Source of the DNA: Clavaria fumosa
Taxonomy: Eukaryota; Basidiomycota; Agaricomycetes; Agaricales; Clavariaceae
Assembly (NCBI GenBank): GCA_951802425.1
Contig: OX637795.1
Location: 3,514,501 to 3,578,500, forward strand
Reading direction: 5' to 3'
DNA: 64,000 bases
Position 1 is the first letter of the stretch; each line of letters begins with the position of its first letter. A program made the translations under genes and the position numbers. Below, one piece after another: positions 1 to 10,200 of the stretch. The notes under the pieces are model-generated. The model had not been told where the DNA came from. It ran no database searches and saw only the letters and a program-made list of their open reading frames with translations.

Positions 1-2
1 CA

Positions 3-3000
3 TACGCACCGACATCCCACAAGTCAGTTACCGCAGCTGATGGCCGGATACTGAGCTCGATCGGACGTGGTGATATCCTGCTTGAAGTTCCAAATGGAAC
101 CGGAGTTAGTAAATTCAAGTTAAAGAATGTGGCCCACGCACCAAGCATGGCCTTCACACTCATATCCATTGGAAAACTTGATGACACAGGATGCAAGGCC
201 GAGTTTACAGATAATTTCTGTCTCATTAGGGACCCAGCAGGCAAGGTCGTGGCCCGAATCCCAAAGACAAATGGCCTATATCGCATAACGGCCCCGTCGG
301 TCATCCCTGACACAGCCCATGTAGCCATAAAAGCTCAAAGACTCACCTTCTACGAAGCGCATCGAGTTTTTGGCCATCTAAACTATGCCGCAGTCAAACA
401 TGCGATCTCTACTGAGAAAGTAAGTGGAATCGAGATTGAGGATTTGGACAACGCGCCTTTCTGCGACGTTTGTGCACAAGCCAAGCCGCATCGTCTCCCA
501 TTCCCTGAAAAAGCATCAAACCGAGCCGAGAAATTTGGCGAGCGCATTCATACTGACGTCTGGGGACCAACAGCTATGCAGTCGATCGGAGGCAACCGAT
601 ACACAGTCGATTTCGTAGACGACGCGACCAGGTGGACAGAAATAGTCCCTATACAAAAGAAATCTCAAGCTTTCACTGCATACAAAAGGCTGGAAGCACA
701 GATAAAGACCCACAATGATACGAAGATAAAATATCTTCGGTCGGACCGCGGAGGAGAATTCAATGGGGATGAATTCTCTGACCACCTAGCCGCAATGGGC
801 ACAAAACGCGAACTCACCACGCATGACACTCATGAGCAAGTTGGTGTTGTAGAAAGATGGAATAGAACGAAAGCTGAGTTAGCCCGCGCAATGCTTATTG
901 ACTCGAAACTCCCAAAGCATCTTTGGGCCGCGGCTATGAGTCACGCAGCGTGGATAAAGAATCGTTCGCCTACCCGAGCACTCAATGGCAAGACGCCATT
1001 CCAAGAACGGTACGGACAGGTCCCCGACCTCTCGAAGGCAGTCCCCTTCGGCACACGTGCCTGGGTGAAGATCGCGGATGCCGGCAAACTTAACACCCAT
1101 GCACGCTTCGGCTATTTTGTTGGTTTTAACATGACAAGTATAGGCTACAATATATATTTCCCTGATAAGAAACAGGTTAGAGTCGAGCGCGAAGTCGCAT
1201 TCAATCGAGATGACGAACCCAACCCTGTGGTTTGGACAGCTGAGACACTGGCTGACGGGGAGAGTCTAAAATCCAGTCAGCGTCCTCGTCCAACTCATGC
1301 CGACAACCCGGACGACCCACCTGAAGCCGACGAGCCAACTTATTCCACTCCTACCGAACCTGGCCATCCCCAAGACCCCGAGCTCGAAGACCTAAGCCCC
1401 CATGACGATCACAAGCGCCCACACCAACCACGTCCAGAACCCGGTTATTATAGGTCCCTTGCAGGTCAAAAACCTCGAAAAGAGAATGTCAACATCGCAG
1501 TTACCACCCCATCCAACGACGATAATGACTTACCCATGTTCGCGCTATACGCAGGCTCCATCGGCAGCGAGCCTCGCACCCTCGCACAAGCCCTTGCCAG
1601 CCCCGATGCACAGCAATGGAAGGATGCCTACCAGATCGAACTCGACCAACTGACGAAGCTCCGCACCTGGGACATCGTCGAGCGCCCCTGCGACAAACCA
1701 GTCATCCCCTGTGGGTATGTATTCAAGGTGAAACTTGGACCCACCGGCGAGATCTTAAAGTATAAAGCCCGTGTCGTCGCTGGTGGCCACAGGCAGAAAA
1801 AGGGAGTAAATTACGATGAAACCTTCGCAGCCGCGGCGAAAATTGCGTCCATTCGTGTCCTCCTTGCCCTGGCAGCTCAGCGCGACTGGGAGATAGACCA
1901 GATTGATGTGGTGAGCGCTTACCTCAACGCAGACCTTGAGGACGAGGTTTATATGGAAGCGCCCGCTGGTGTGCTGAGGGAAGGGGAATCTGGGAAAGTC
2001 TGTCGATTGCGAAAGGGTTTATATGGCCTGAAGCAAGCCGGACGACGGTGGTACGACCGCATGGCTCACACGTTCAAAACCCTGGGTTTCCATATATCAA
2101 AACTTGATCAATCAGTCTTTATCAGGACAAAAGGAAACGACACGGTGCACGTACCTGTTTCAACAGATGACATGATCGTCATGGGAAACTCCAGGGCTGC
2201 TGTGGACACGGTGAAATCAGAACTCCGGGAATCGTTCGAAATAACAGATCAAGGGGAGCTTACCTGGCTACTGGGATTCGAGGTGCGGCGGGACAGAGCG
2301 GCGAGGACCATCAGCATGAATCAAAGGGCTTATATCGACGTCCTTGCCCAACGTTTTGGCCTTGAGAGTGCGCGCGCAGTCCGGATCCCCATGGATCCAG
2401 CGACCCTGCTGTCAAAGGACCAATGCCCAGAAAAACCGATAAACGTACCGTACCAGGAGGCCTGCGGCGGCGTGCTATGGCCAGCGGTCATAACTCGTCC
2501 CGACATCCAGCTCGCCGTCGGAATCTTGTCCCAATTCGTCCAGAACCCAGCTCGGGAGCACTGGGAAGCTTTGAAGCGGGTTATTAGCTACCTGAACACG
2601 ACGAAGGATCTTTGGCTTACGCTTGGAGGGGCTGGATCCCGACCGGAAATCTTCTCGGATGCCGATTGGGCATCCCAGGCAGACCGCCACTCGATTTCGG
2701 GCTTCGTCGCAAGACTGGGTCGCGGCGCCGTCACTTGGTTGTCGAAGCGGCAAACGCTTGTTGCGCAGTCCAGCACGGAGGCGGAATACATAGCGGCGGC
2801 GCACGCCGCGCGAGAAATCTGCTGGTTGAGAAGTTTTCTAGATGAGCTCGGAGCGCGGGAACCAGGTCCAACGAACCTTCTGTTGGACAACCAGTCAACG
2901 ATTGCTATTGTGAAAAATAACAAATTTCACGCGCGCACTAAACATATTGACATCAGATATCATTTTATTCGCGAAGCGGTCGAGCAAGGATCGATAGTGG

Positions 3001-3107
3001 TTAACTACGTACCCACGAGCGAAAACGTTGCGGACGGCTTGACGAAACCGCTCCCGCGGCCGTCGTTCGAAATCTTCCTTCGAGAACTCGCAGTACAGCC
3101 ACTTTGA
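3..3107 (+). CDS. Copia-1 Ty1/copia polyprotein, 3' part (integrase, RT, RNase H)
   Basis: The frame is open from the window edge (base 3) to the TGA at 3105-3107, so the gag and protease part lies outside the window. In order I see the GAG-pre-integrase region with the integrase zinc finger (H..H..C..C, about 360-490), the integrase core with TDVWGP, SDRGGEF and a VVERWN glutamate, the copia RT (SAYLNADL, LYGLKQAGRRWY) and RNase H (DADWAS, STEAEYIAAAHAA, ARTKHIDIRYHFIREA). Gene order integrase before RT defines Ty1/copia. The RT catalytic box reads STDD (2160-2171) instead of the usual YVDD; copia-3 has the same variant. No stop or frameshift occurs over about 1,035 codons, so this copy may be young. 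The first in-frame codon that looks like a start is internal and is not the true start. Confidence 0.95.
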   Translation, partial: YAPTSHKSVTAADGRILSSIGRGDILLEVPNGTGVSKFKLKNVAHAPSMAFTLISIGKLDDTGCKAEFTDNFCLIRDPAGKVVARIPKTNGLYRITAPSVIPDTAHVAIKAQRLTFYEAHRVFGHLNYAAVKHAISTEKVSGIEIEDLDNAPFCDVCAQAKPHRLPFPEKASNRAEKFGERIHTDVWGPTAMQSIGGNRYTVDFVDDATRWTEIVPIQKKSQAFTAYKRLEAQIKTHNDTKIKYLRSDRGGEFNGDEFSDHLAAMGTKRELTTHDTHEQVGVVERWNRTKAELARAMLIDSKLPKHLWAAAMSHAAWIKNRSPTRALNGKTPFQERYGQVPDLSKAVPFGTRAWVKIADAGKLNTHARFGYFVGFNMTSIGYNIYFPDKKQVRVEREVAFNRDDEPNPVVWTAETLADGESLKSSQRPRPTHADNPDDPPEADEPTYSTPTEPGHPQDPELEDLSPHDDHKRPHQPRPEPGYYRSLAGQKPRKENVNIAVTTPSNDDNDLPMFALYAGSIGSEPRTLAQALASPDAQQWKDAYQIELDQLTKLRTWDIVERPCDKPVIPCGYVFKVKLGPTGEILKYKARVVAGGHRQKKGVNYDETFAAAAKIASIRVLLALAAQRDWEIDQIDVVSAYLNADLEDEVYMEAPAGVLREGESGKVCRLRKGLYGLKQAGRRWYDRMAHTFKTLGFHISKLDQSVFIRTKGNDTVHVPVSTDDMIVMGNSRAAVDTVKSELRESFEITDQGELTWLLGFEVRRDRAARTISMNQRAYIDVLAQRFGLESARAVRIPMDPATLLSKDQCPEKPINVPYQEACGGVLWPAVITRPDIQLAVGILSQFVQNPAREHWEALKRVISYLNTTKDLWLTLGGAGSRPEIFSDADWASQADRHSISGFVARLGRGAVTWLSKRQTLVAQSSTEAEYIAAAHAAREICWLRSFLDELGAREPGPTNLLLDNQSTIAIVKNNKFHARTKHIDIRYHFIREAVEQGSIVVNYVPTSENVADGLTKPLPRPSFEIFLRELAVQPL

Positions 3108-3114
3108 AGGGGAG

Positions 3115-3348
3115 TGTTAGGTAATCAAACTGTCTTGCCTTTTACGGATGATTACGCGAGACGCGACACAGCATTACAGCTCAGTCAATCTTACGACTGA
3201 GCTGTGAGTACCTATAGTTTTTCATTCGTTTTGCATACGTTGCTGATCACATAAAGTAGAATAAGTCTATTCTAGGTGATCAATAGAAACACAGTCAATC
3301 TTACGACTGAGCTAATAAGTCTATTCTAGATTTTATAACTCTATAACA
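3115..3348 (+). repeat. Copia-1 3' LTR
   Basis: The LTR begins TGTTAGG right after the purine-rich tract AAGGGGAG (polypurine tract, 3107-3114) and ends near the CA at 3347-3348. The end is approximate because the 5' LTR is outside the window. Internally it carries AATAAGTCTATTCTAG twice and CAGTCAATCTTACGACTGAGCT-like segments twice; the first of these forms a hairpin (3178-3203). The target-site duplication cannot be tested here. Confidence 0.8.
3178..3203. repeat. Hairpin in copia-1 LTR
   Basis: AGCTCAGTC (3178-3186) pairs perfectly with GACTGAGCT (3195-3203) across an 8-nt loop. The right-hand part of this motif recurs in the same LTR at about 3292-3313. It could be an RNA hairpin in the retrotransposon transcript or a recognition site; the sequence does not decide. 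Confidence 0.75.
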
Positions 3349-3395
3349 TAGGGTATAATTTTACACTCGGTCATTGTCAATCTGCCTGACTAGAC

Positions 3396-6006
3396 ATGCA
3401 GGAATCATTTGGGCTCTACCTCGTCACCCAATTCTGTGCTATGTTTGATGTCTACCTCGAGATACTACGTCGTGTCGATATCCGAGTGAAGCAAGCTCTA
3501 GGTCATGATATTCCTGACTGGCGTATACACAATGTCTGCCCGCCGTGTATGTATAAGCTTGAGGAGGAACCACCGCTGAAATATTCGATGTTTGCCATTA
3601 TGGATGGTAATCAATCTCTGAAACTCGTGGATTACATGTTCCGTGGTGGCCAACAGCGTCCAGATGAACGTAATGCATGCTCAGATATGTGGCTGACTCC
3701 AAACGAAGTTGATAGATTCAAAGACGAAGTTCACAAGGTGAGTTTTTGATCGTTAGCTTCTTTGACCATGCTGACTTGAATAGATCAGTCAACAGCGAGG
3801 AAGACCGTCAAATAATCTCGAATCAAATCAGGGTGCATCCAAAGCACGTACCAGACAACCTCAGGTTACCCCACACATCTCACACGATTCTCAGGTAGGC
3901 AAATACCGTTATCAAGGGCTGAAAGAGTCATTAAGACATGTACCGTTAGGATGCTGCTGATGAAGCTGATGAGGATCTCGCATGGCTAGCAGAGGCCGCT
4001 GCTGGCGGCGAGCTGAGTGAAAAACCTGAGGACTGTGTTGAACGGTGGAAGAATGCTGGCCCAGAAGCGCGCAAAAGGATGTTTTCTCTCTTTGCTGTTG
4101 CGGGCATCTTTTTAGCCGTATGTCGTCACGGGCATGTGCTCGCCATCTGTGATATGATTCGGAGTGGGGAGCTGTAAGCTGTTCGTTGTCTTATTATGGT
4201 CATCCCCAACTTATACTCGTAGAATGAAATACCCCCTGGCGGTTGTGAACAGGTTACTGGATGCTTACGGCCGAGACCTTGTAGTCGCCTATGACATTGC
4301 GTGTGTGTTTATGAAGACGGTCACTCAAAGTTCACTGGGCCCTAGAGCGATGGAGCTGGGTCTTCGGGGTGTCGTACCTGCATTTCATGGCCATGCCCAT
4401 AATCGAAGCTGCCAAGTTGATTGGCACCCAATGTACATTGAAGGAATGGGTCTTGAAGACTTTGAAGAGTGTGAGCGTACATTCTCAAAGTCCAATGAAT
4501 TGGCTGTTGGTACACGTCTGGCAACACCATTTCATCGGCATCAACAGATTGAACAGTACTTCATGTTTCATGATCAAGACAAGCTTACTAGTTCAGGTGG
4601 GTCGTGCATTTCTTCGCTTAAAACTTCTTTTAATTCATTTGAATTCAGGCCGTTTTAGCTACAAAAATTACTGTCAAGCGCTTGAGAAGATCAAGGACAA
4701 CACATTTAAGCTCAACGCGCTTTCACAGAAGCTTGGCACCGGCCCAACTGATTATGAACAATATCTGATAAGTGAAAGACGGCACCTACAAGGATTGAAA
4801 ATAGAGCCACCCGAGGTCTTGAAGAGAATTGAATATATGGAGTGCCTAGAGCGCTTACACAGTGCCATGTAAGGACGCATATTATCATCCAGGCCTAGCT
4901 CATTCTCTCTCACAGTGAGCGTTCAGAAGCGGCAAAAAGAGAGTATCAGATGCTTGATTATGGGATTGTCAGTCTTGGCTGGGATAGAAAAAAGATTGTG
5001 CTAGTCCGGACAATGTATCGGACGACTTTTGACCGATTTAGAACAGTCAATGAGGAAACCTGCCGGCTTGAGGAAGAACTTAGGATCGAAGAACGGTGGA
5101 CACCAGAATCGCAGCCTTACCAGGAAGCGCTGCTTCTGCTGCAGGAGAGGAAATATCGGCTAGCTCTTGATACACTTGAACGACTCATTGTACAACGCCT
5201 ATTTGAGCTCACAAAGTTGGGTATGAGTTCTGTTGGTACGTTACAGTGTGCACCCTTTGAATTTCTCTCATAAGATATCTCATTCAGGCTATAAGCTACG
5301 CGAGAAGATCGGCAAGGCTTTGAAAGCCCGAGCCCAGGGAATCAAAAAGGCACTTGAAGAGTATAACAGCTGCGCACTGCAGCTAAAGCCACCACGTCCG
5401 CTGCTGACATGGGCAAAGGTCAGTATAAACATTCACGAGCTGACTGCATGCTCACAATCTAAGCAGGTCATTGAGATGGTCTCACTTGCAGATTTTGATA
5501 TTCTACAAGACACAAGACAAGACATCCGTCAACTGCCATGGGCACAACCTTCAAACCGTGAAGCGATGCATCTCTACTTCGGTATCAAACGAGCCAATGA
5601 GGAGATTCTTCGGCTCAACATTGAGATTCGACGCCTCGTCTCGTATATGCTTGACAGGCATTCTCACCTTTACACGGTGATACAGGCTCAAACCCTCTCA
5701 GATCCAAAGCTTGCACATGAATTGTCAGGACGTTGGGAATATGAGCAGAAGATGCACACCGTCATTGCAAAACAACTTATCAAGACTTCGATGCTAAATG
5801 GTTTTACAGGATCTCTCCTTCCAGGACGTCGAGTGGGCCATGGAAACACTTTTGGTGATGGTATCCCATTACCGCAGTGGGCAAAGCAAGTGCTCGGTCT
5901 TGACATAGTGTCTCATGAGGGTGATGTGGATGCGGCAGATGGAGCAGACATTAATGATGACCATCTAGATAACTTTGTCGAGTACGTTGATAGCCTTAGC
6001 ACATAA
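3396..6006 (+). pseudogene. KDZ-family transposase gene, 5' end missing
   Basis: Kyakuja-Dileera-Zisupton type transposase. The first visible exon encodes the CxC cluster-adjacent module (DIPDWRIHNVCPPCMYKLE, then YSMFAIMDGNQSLKL). Later exons carry RHGHVLAICDMIRSGEL, VVAYDIACVF, FHGHAHNRSCQ and EDFEECERTFSKSNEL, then LPWAQPSNREAMHLYFGIKRANEE. Introns that keep frame and have GT-AG ends: 3738-3783, 3895-3949, 4174-4222, 4597-4648, 4869-4915, 5236-5287 and 5419-5466 (46-55 bp; the last is 48 bp and reads through in frame). The stop is TAA at 6004-6006. The coding frame can begin at the ATG at 3396, but CAG|GAA at 3401/3402 looks like an acceptor, so the upstream exons are probably displaced by copia-1. 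The visible exons contain no stop. Called a pseudogene because it appears decapitated; if exons upstream of copia-1 still splice in, it could be functional. Confidence 0.85.
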
Positions 6007-6165
6007 TAATTGTATCAGAAGGTACAGATGATGCAAATAAGTCATTGGCAGTTGGGTGAACCAGAATTACAGGCTATACGGGACTCTGAATTGTGATGTC
6101 TGAGCCCTATTACGGTAATACTGTAACCGCGTGTCTCAAACTCGTTGAACTCGACTTCAACCATA

Positions 6166-6886
6166 ATGCGAGTTGCTGGCACTAGTTTCCTCGGTGACCC
6201 TCCACCATGGCATGATCTGAAGTTCAATGCCATCAGCCTTGTCCACCTTCGACAGAAACTCGGCGAGTTGGACGATCAGCTGGGCGTCTACCAACGCTTT
6301 CAACGCTCCTTCGATGCTGCTGATATATCTTGGTTCGCAGCTGGGCTTCACAACGACGGATTGCACCTCACCGCACCGGACACCTTTCACTCTATGTTTC
6401 ACATCGCCCGAGAGCATTCCCCAAAGGGCGAGCAAGGCAATAGAGAGCGAAATCTGTTGCGAGACAGAGTACGTACTTTGATATTTGATCTGGTGAGTAT
6501 CCGCTACTATCCTTGTTGATCTTTACTCAAAATTTGCTTAGACGACCATGTATGATCGCGTCTATGGCAGTACAACAGTTCTTCTTCAGATGGATGGAAC
6601 GACAGCCCCGAGGTGCCCCAATCTGCCCGAGTACCTCAAGGCGCACGTTTACCTCCCGCCAACGTTCGTCTCCGAGGTCCCAGAGTCGCATCAACCCATT
6701 GCCACTATCGTGCAGACTTTCATTGAGCATCTAGGCGTCCCAACGGTTAATAGGTGGAAGAAAGCTGCCATGGCCCTCGGTTGGCCATTGTCGCAAGAAG
6801 GGCCTCGCTTCAACAAGATGTCGGCCAGACCACCACTAATCCCATTGCCTGTCTCACCTACTTCGTCATACTATGTATTCCCTGGC
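6166..6886 (+). pseudogene. Unknown coiled-coil protein gene, 5' segment, split by copia-2
   Basis: ATG at 6166 opens a frame beginning MRVAGTSFLGDPPPWHDLKF. An intron at 6493-6541 (49 bp, GTGAGT...TTAG) joins IFDL to TTMYDRVYG in phase 0. The second exon runs to 6886, where the codon GGC is followed directly by the copia-2 LTR. It is about 140 bp downstream of the KDZ stop and on the same strand. I do not recognise a named domain. The length, the DDISWF-like segment and the proximity to KDZ resemble recurrent hypothetical genes of mushroom genomes, but this is recollection of a pattern, not a family assignment. Beyond 6886 the frame reads into LTR sequence and would give an artefactual tail ending at 6946. 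Confidence 0.7.
6882..6886. repeat. Copia-2 target-site duplication, left copy
   Basis: CTGGC here, directly before the LTR, is repeated at 11848-11852 directly after the right LTR. A 5-bp duplication fits Ty1/copia integration and fixes both element ends. Confidence 0.95.
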
Positions 6887-7205
6887 TGTTGGATTTCTAT
6901 TCTATTACTTAGTTTCCTTACCTATCTTCGTCGTTTTGGCTCATAGTATGCAGTGTAGATCATCTGACATACTTTACATGTTTGGTTGCAGTGCAACCAA
7001 AGGTCTCTGACTGTATCTATGTATCAGTAGTGTAGGAGATCTGGTTGTAGAGCAACTAGACCCTTCTTACTGTAGTTATGATTTGCTTTTGTTACACCAT
7101 AGGCACTGCTAGTAGTTACATGACTGTACTTAACCCATGGGGCAAAATCTGGGTGCAGCATCGGTTCTAGTGCTCACTCATTGCCCCAAGTTATCATAAT
7201 CATTA
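6887..7205 (+). repeat. Copia-2 5' LTR
   Basis: Starts TGTTGG and ends CATTA, the last base shared by both copies before the flank changes. It therefore ends in TA, not the canonical CA. It is the promoter-bearing copy for the element. Confidence 0.95.
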
Positions 7206-7223
7206 GATTATGAGACCCGGACC
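7206..7223 (+). promoter_or_regulatory. Copia-2 primer binding site (probable half-tRNA-Met type)
   Basis: GATTATGAGACCCGGACC starts immediately after the 5' LTR. It does not begin TGG as a tRNA 3'-end site would. Its reverse complement contains GGGTCTCATAATC, which looks like a methionine tRNA anticodon arm with the CAT anticodon. This suggests priming by a tRNA cleaved in the anticodon loop, as known for Drosophila copia and Ty5. Copia-3 has the equivalent site. Confidence 0.6.
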
Positions 7224-7273
7224 TAGGGACTTATAAACACATCAATTGACTATCCAACTTCGCTTTTCTTGCA

Positions 7274-10200
7274 ATGACGAAACCAACCGATGATTTCTTG
7301 AAGGTTCCAAAGCTATCTGCTGATGGGAGCAACTGGGTTACCTATAGGGACCGATTACAATGGGCATTGGATGCTAGAGGCATCCTGAATCACCTAGAAG
7401 GAACCCCTGCTCAGCCAGCACAGCCAGACGAACCAAGTGACCCACAGACCTTGGAAGCTTATGAAGGACGATTGGAGAAATGGAGAATGGCCCAGGCCAC
7501 TGTTAAACAGTGCATTGCGAGCACTGTACCCGATTCCATCTTCAATCGTATAAAGGGAAAGACGCAGGCAAAGGATATCTGGGAAGGTATTACTGCGATA
7601 TTCCAGACCAGATCTCGAATGGTTGCCGTGGATCTTCGAAGGAAACTTCAGGACGAACGATGTGGGGAGTCTGGTGATGTCCGAGCCCATTTTGACAAAC
7701 TTTCTGACATGTTTGAACGACTATCATCAATGGGAATGACTCTCACAGATGATGAATATGCGACGATCCTCCTTGGCTCACTTCCTGGCTCATATGACCC
7801 GATTATCACCTCCATGACGACCACAATGGCCCTGGAGAAGAGAGAGATATCCCCAGAGACGATTATGCACATTGCTATTGATGAATACGATCGCCGTTTG
7901 GTCAAGAATCGATCCAAACCCAAGAAGGATGATCGAGATGTCGCATTTACAACCAGTTTCTCAAAGGGAGGCAGAACTGGACAGTCTGAGCACAGATGCT
8001 TCAATTGCAATATGAAGGGTCACATTAAACGATTCTGCTATGCGAAGGGTGGTGGAAGGGAAGGTCAAGGACCTACTAGGAGGCCAGGGAAGGACCAGGC
8101 GAATGTGGCGAGCACAGAGGCACCCTATGACAATGATGAAGGAGTTTGGATTGCTGTGGACAAAGATATGGTCAACAGCAATATGGGACGAATAGCCCAG
8201 GACTACCTTGACGAAGACGACCTCTGGTTCATGCACACTGACTTCGATGATGTGTCTCCTAGCCTTGGCAACACTTCCTTCCTTTCTGGGAATGATCTAC
8301 AGGTAGCCCAAACTGAGGAACCTGTTTTGGACGATGCTATGGCTGCAGGGATTGGGTCAGAGGGAGGAATGGATGTTGAACTGTATGACTCTGGTGCCTC
8401 TCGCCATATGACACCCTTCAGACCACGTCTAACCAATTATTCATCAATTGAGACTCGCCCTATCACAGCAGCAGATAAACGAACCTTCCAGGCTGTAGGA
8501 AAGGGAGATATGGAGGTTACTGTCCCAAATGGCAAATCCTCGACCACTTTCCTGCTGAAGGATGTCCTCTATGCTCCTGATATGGGTGTCACCATCATCT
8601 CCATCAGTAAACTCACCGCTTCTGGCTATGGAATTTGGTTCCATGGCAATTCCTGCAGGATCTTTGACCAGAATCAAAGGCGTTTGGGAGAAATCTTCGT
8701 CAGTTCGAATGGCCTATATCGTGTTGACCATGGGGAAGTAGCTGCGAAGGTGGAATTGACCTCATTAGCAGATCTTCATCGAAAATTGGCTCACATCGCA
8801 CCTGAGACAATCAAGAAGATGGTGAAGGAAGGGATGGTGACAGGGATAGAATTGGATGATTCTGGAGAGCTGACATCTTGTGCATCATGTGAGTATGCAA
8901 AGATGACGAGGAAGCCTATCCAGAAAGTGCGGTACGACCCTCAGGCGAAGAGATTTGGAGAAGAGATCCATTCTGACCTTTGGGGCCCCTCACCAGTCCA
9001 AACCTTGAATGGACGATCCTACTACTGCTCCTTCATCGATGATTGCACCCGATGGCTTCACCTGAAGCTCCAGCGAACCAAGGACGAGACTTTTGTGTCC
9101 TACAAGGAGTTTGAAGCATGGGCAAAGACTCAGCATGGTGTGGGGATAAAGAGGCTGCGATCTGACCGAGGTGGAGAGTATTTGAGTATAGAATTTTCCA
9201 ATCACTTGAAAATTCATGGTACTGAGCGAAGGCTTACCACTCATGACACCCCAGAACACAATGGAATCGCTGAACACGTTAACCGTCGGCTTCTTGAGAA
9301 AGGACGAGCCCTTCTTCACCAGAGCCAGCTGCCGAAATACCTGTGGGGAGAAGCCATTACACATGCGGTATGGTTGAAGAATCGCTCCTACACTCGAGTT
9401 CTTGGCAGAACACCATTTGAAGCCCTCTATGGGAAGAAACCCGACCTTGGGAACCTTCCAGAGTGGGGATGTCAAGTCTGGGTTCATGATAGAGATGGAA
9501 CGAAGCTAGAGGGAAGGGCAAACCTTGGGAATTGGGTTGGTTTTGATGCAGAGAGTACTCATGCTCACAGAATCTATTGGCCAGGACAGCGAAAAGTGTC
9601 TGTGGAACGAGATGTCAAATTTGGTGCTATTGAAATCACTATTCCAGGCCCACTGGTTGAGGGGGAGAGACAGGACGATACTACAGTCATCGATCAGCCG
9701 GCCAGCACCCCTATTGACACTCCAATCCATATCCCCACTGAACCAAGGCCCAAACGAACGATTAAACCATCTGAATATGTCCAACGACTCCAGTCTGGTG
9801 AAGGAACCACCAAGGGACACTATAGGAGTGGAAAGCAGGTTGGCACATCGATTCCACATGGAGTACAGACTCCAGAAATGATGGGGGCTTTTGGAGAATG
9901 TGTGCAGACTGTGGAAATGGAAGGAACAGATTTTGCGATGATTTCAGGTGTTATTGAAGGACCTGACCCACTCACCTTACACCAAGCCAAGCGACGAGAT
10001 GACTGGCCAAGGTGGGAGGAGGCTATCCTGAAGGAGTTGAAGGCATTGGAGGCTGCGAAGACTTGGACCCTTGTCAAACGACCACCTGACAAGAATATTA
10101 TCAGCAGCAAGTGGGTCTTTGTCATTAAATATGGTCCTACAGGCGAGGTTATCAAGTATAAAGCTCGACTCGTCGCCAGAGGCTTCACCCAGATCCATGG

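Noticed and set aside
6887..6946. Hydrophobic C-terminus (WISILLLSFLTYLRRF) on the coiled-coil gene
   Set aside because: These codons are copia-2 LTR sequence read in frame after the insertion, not part of the original gene.
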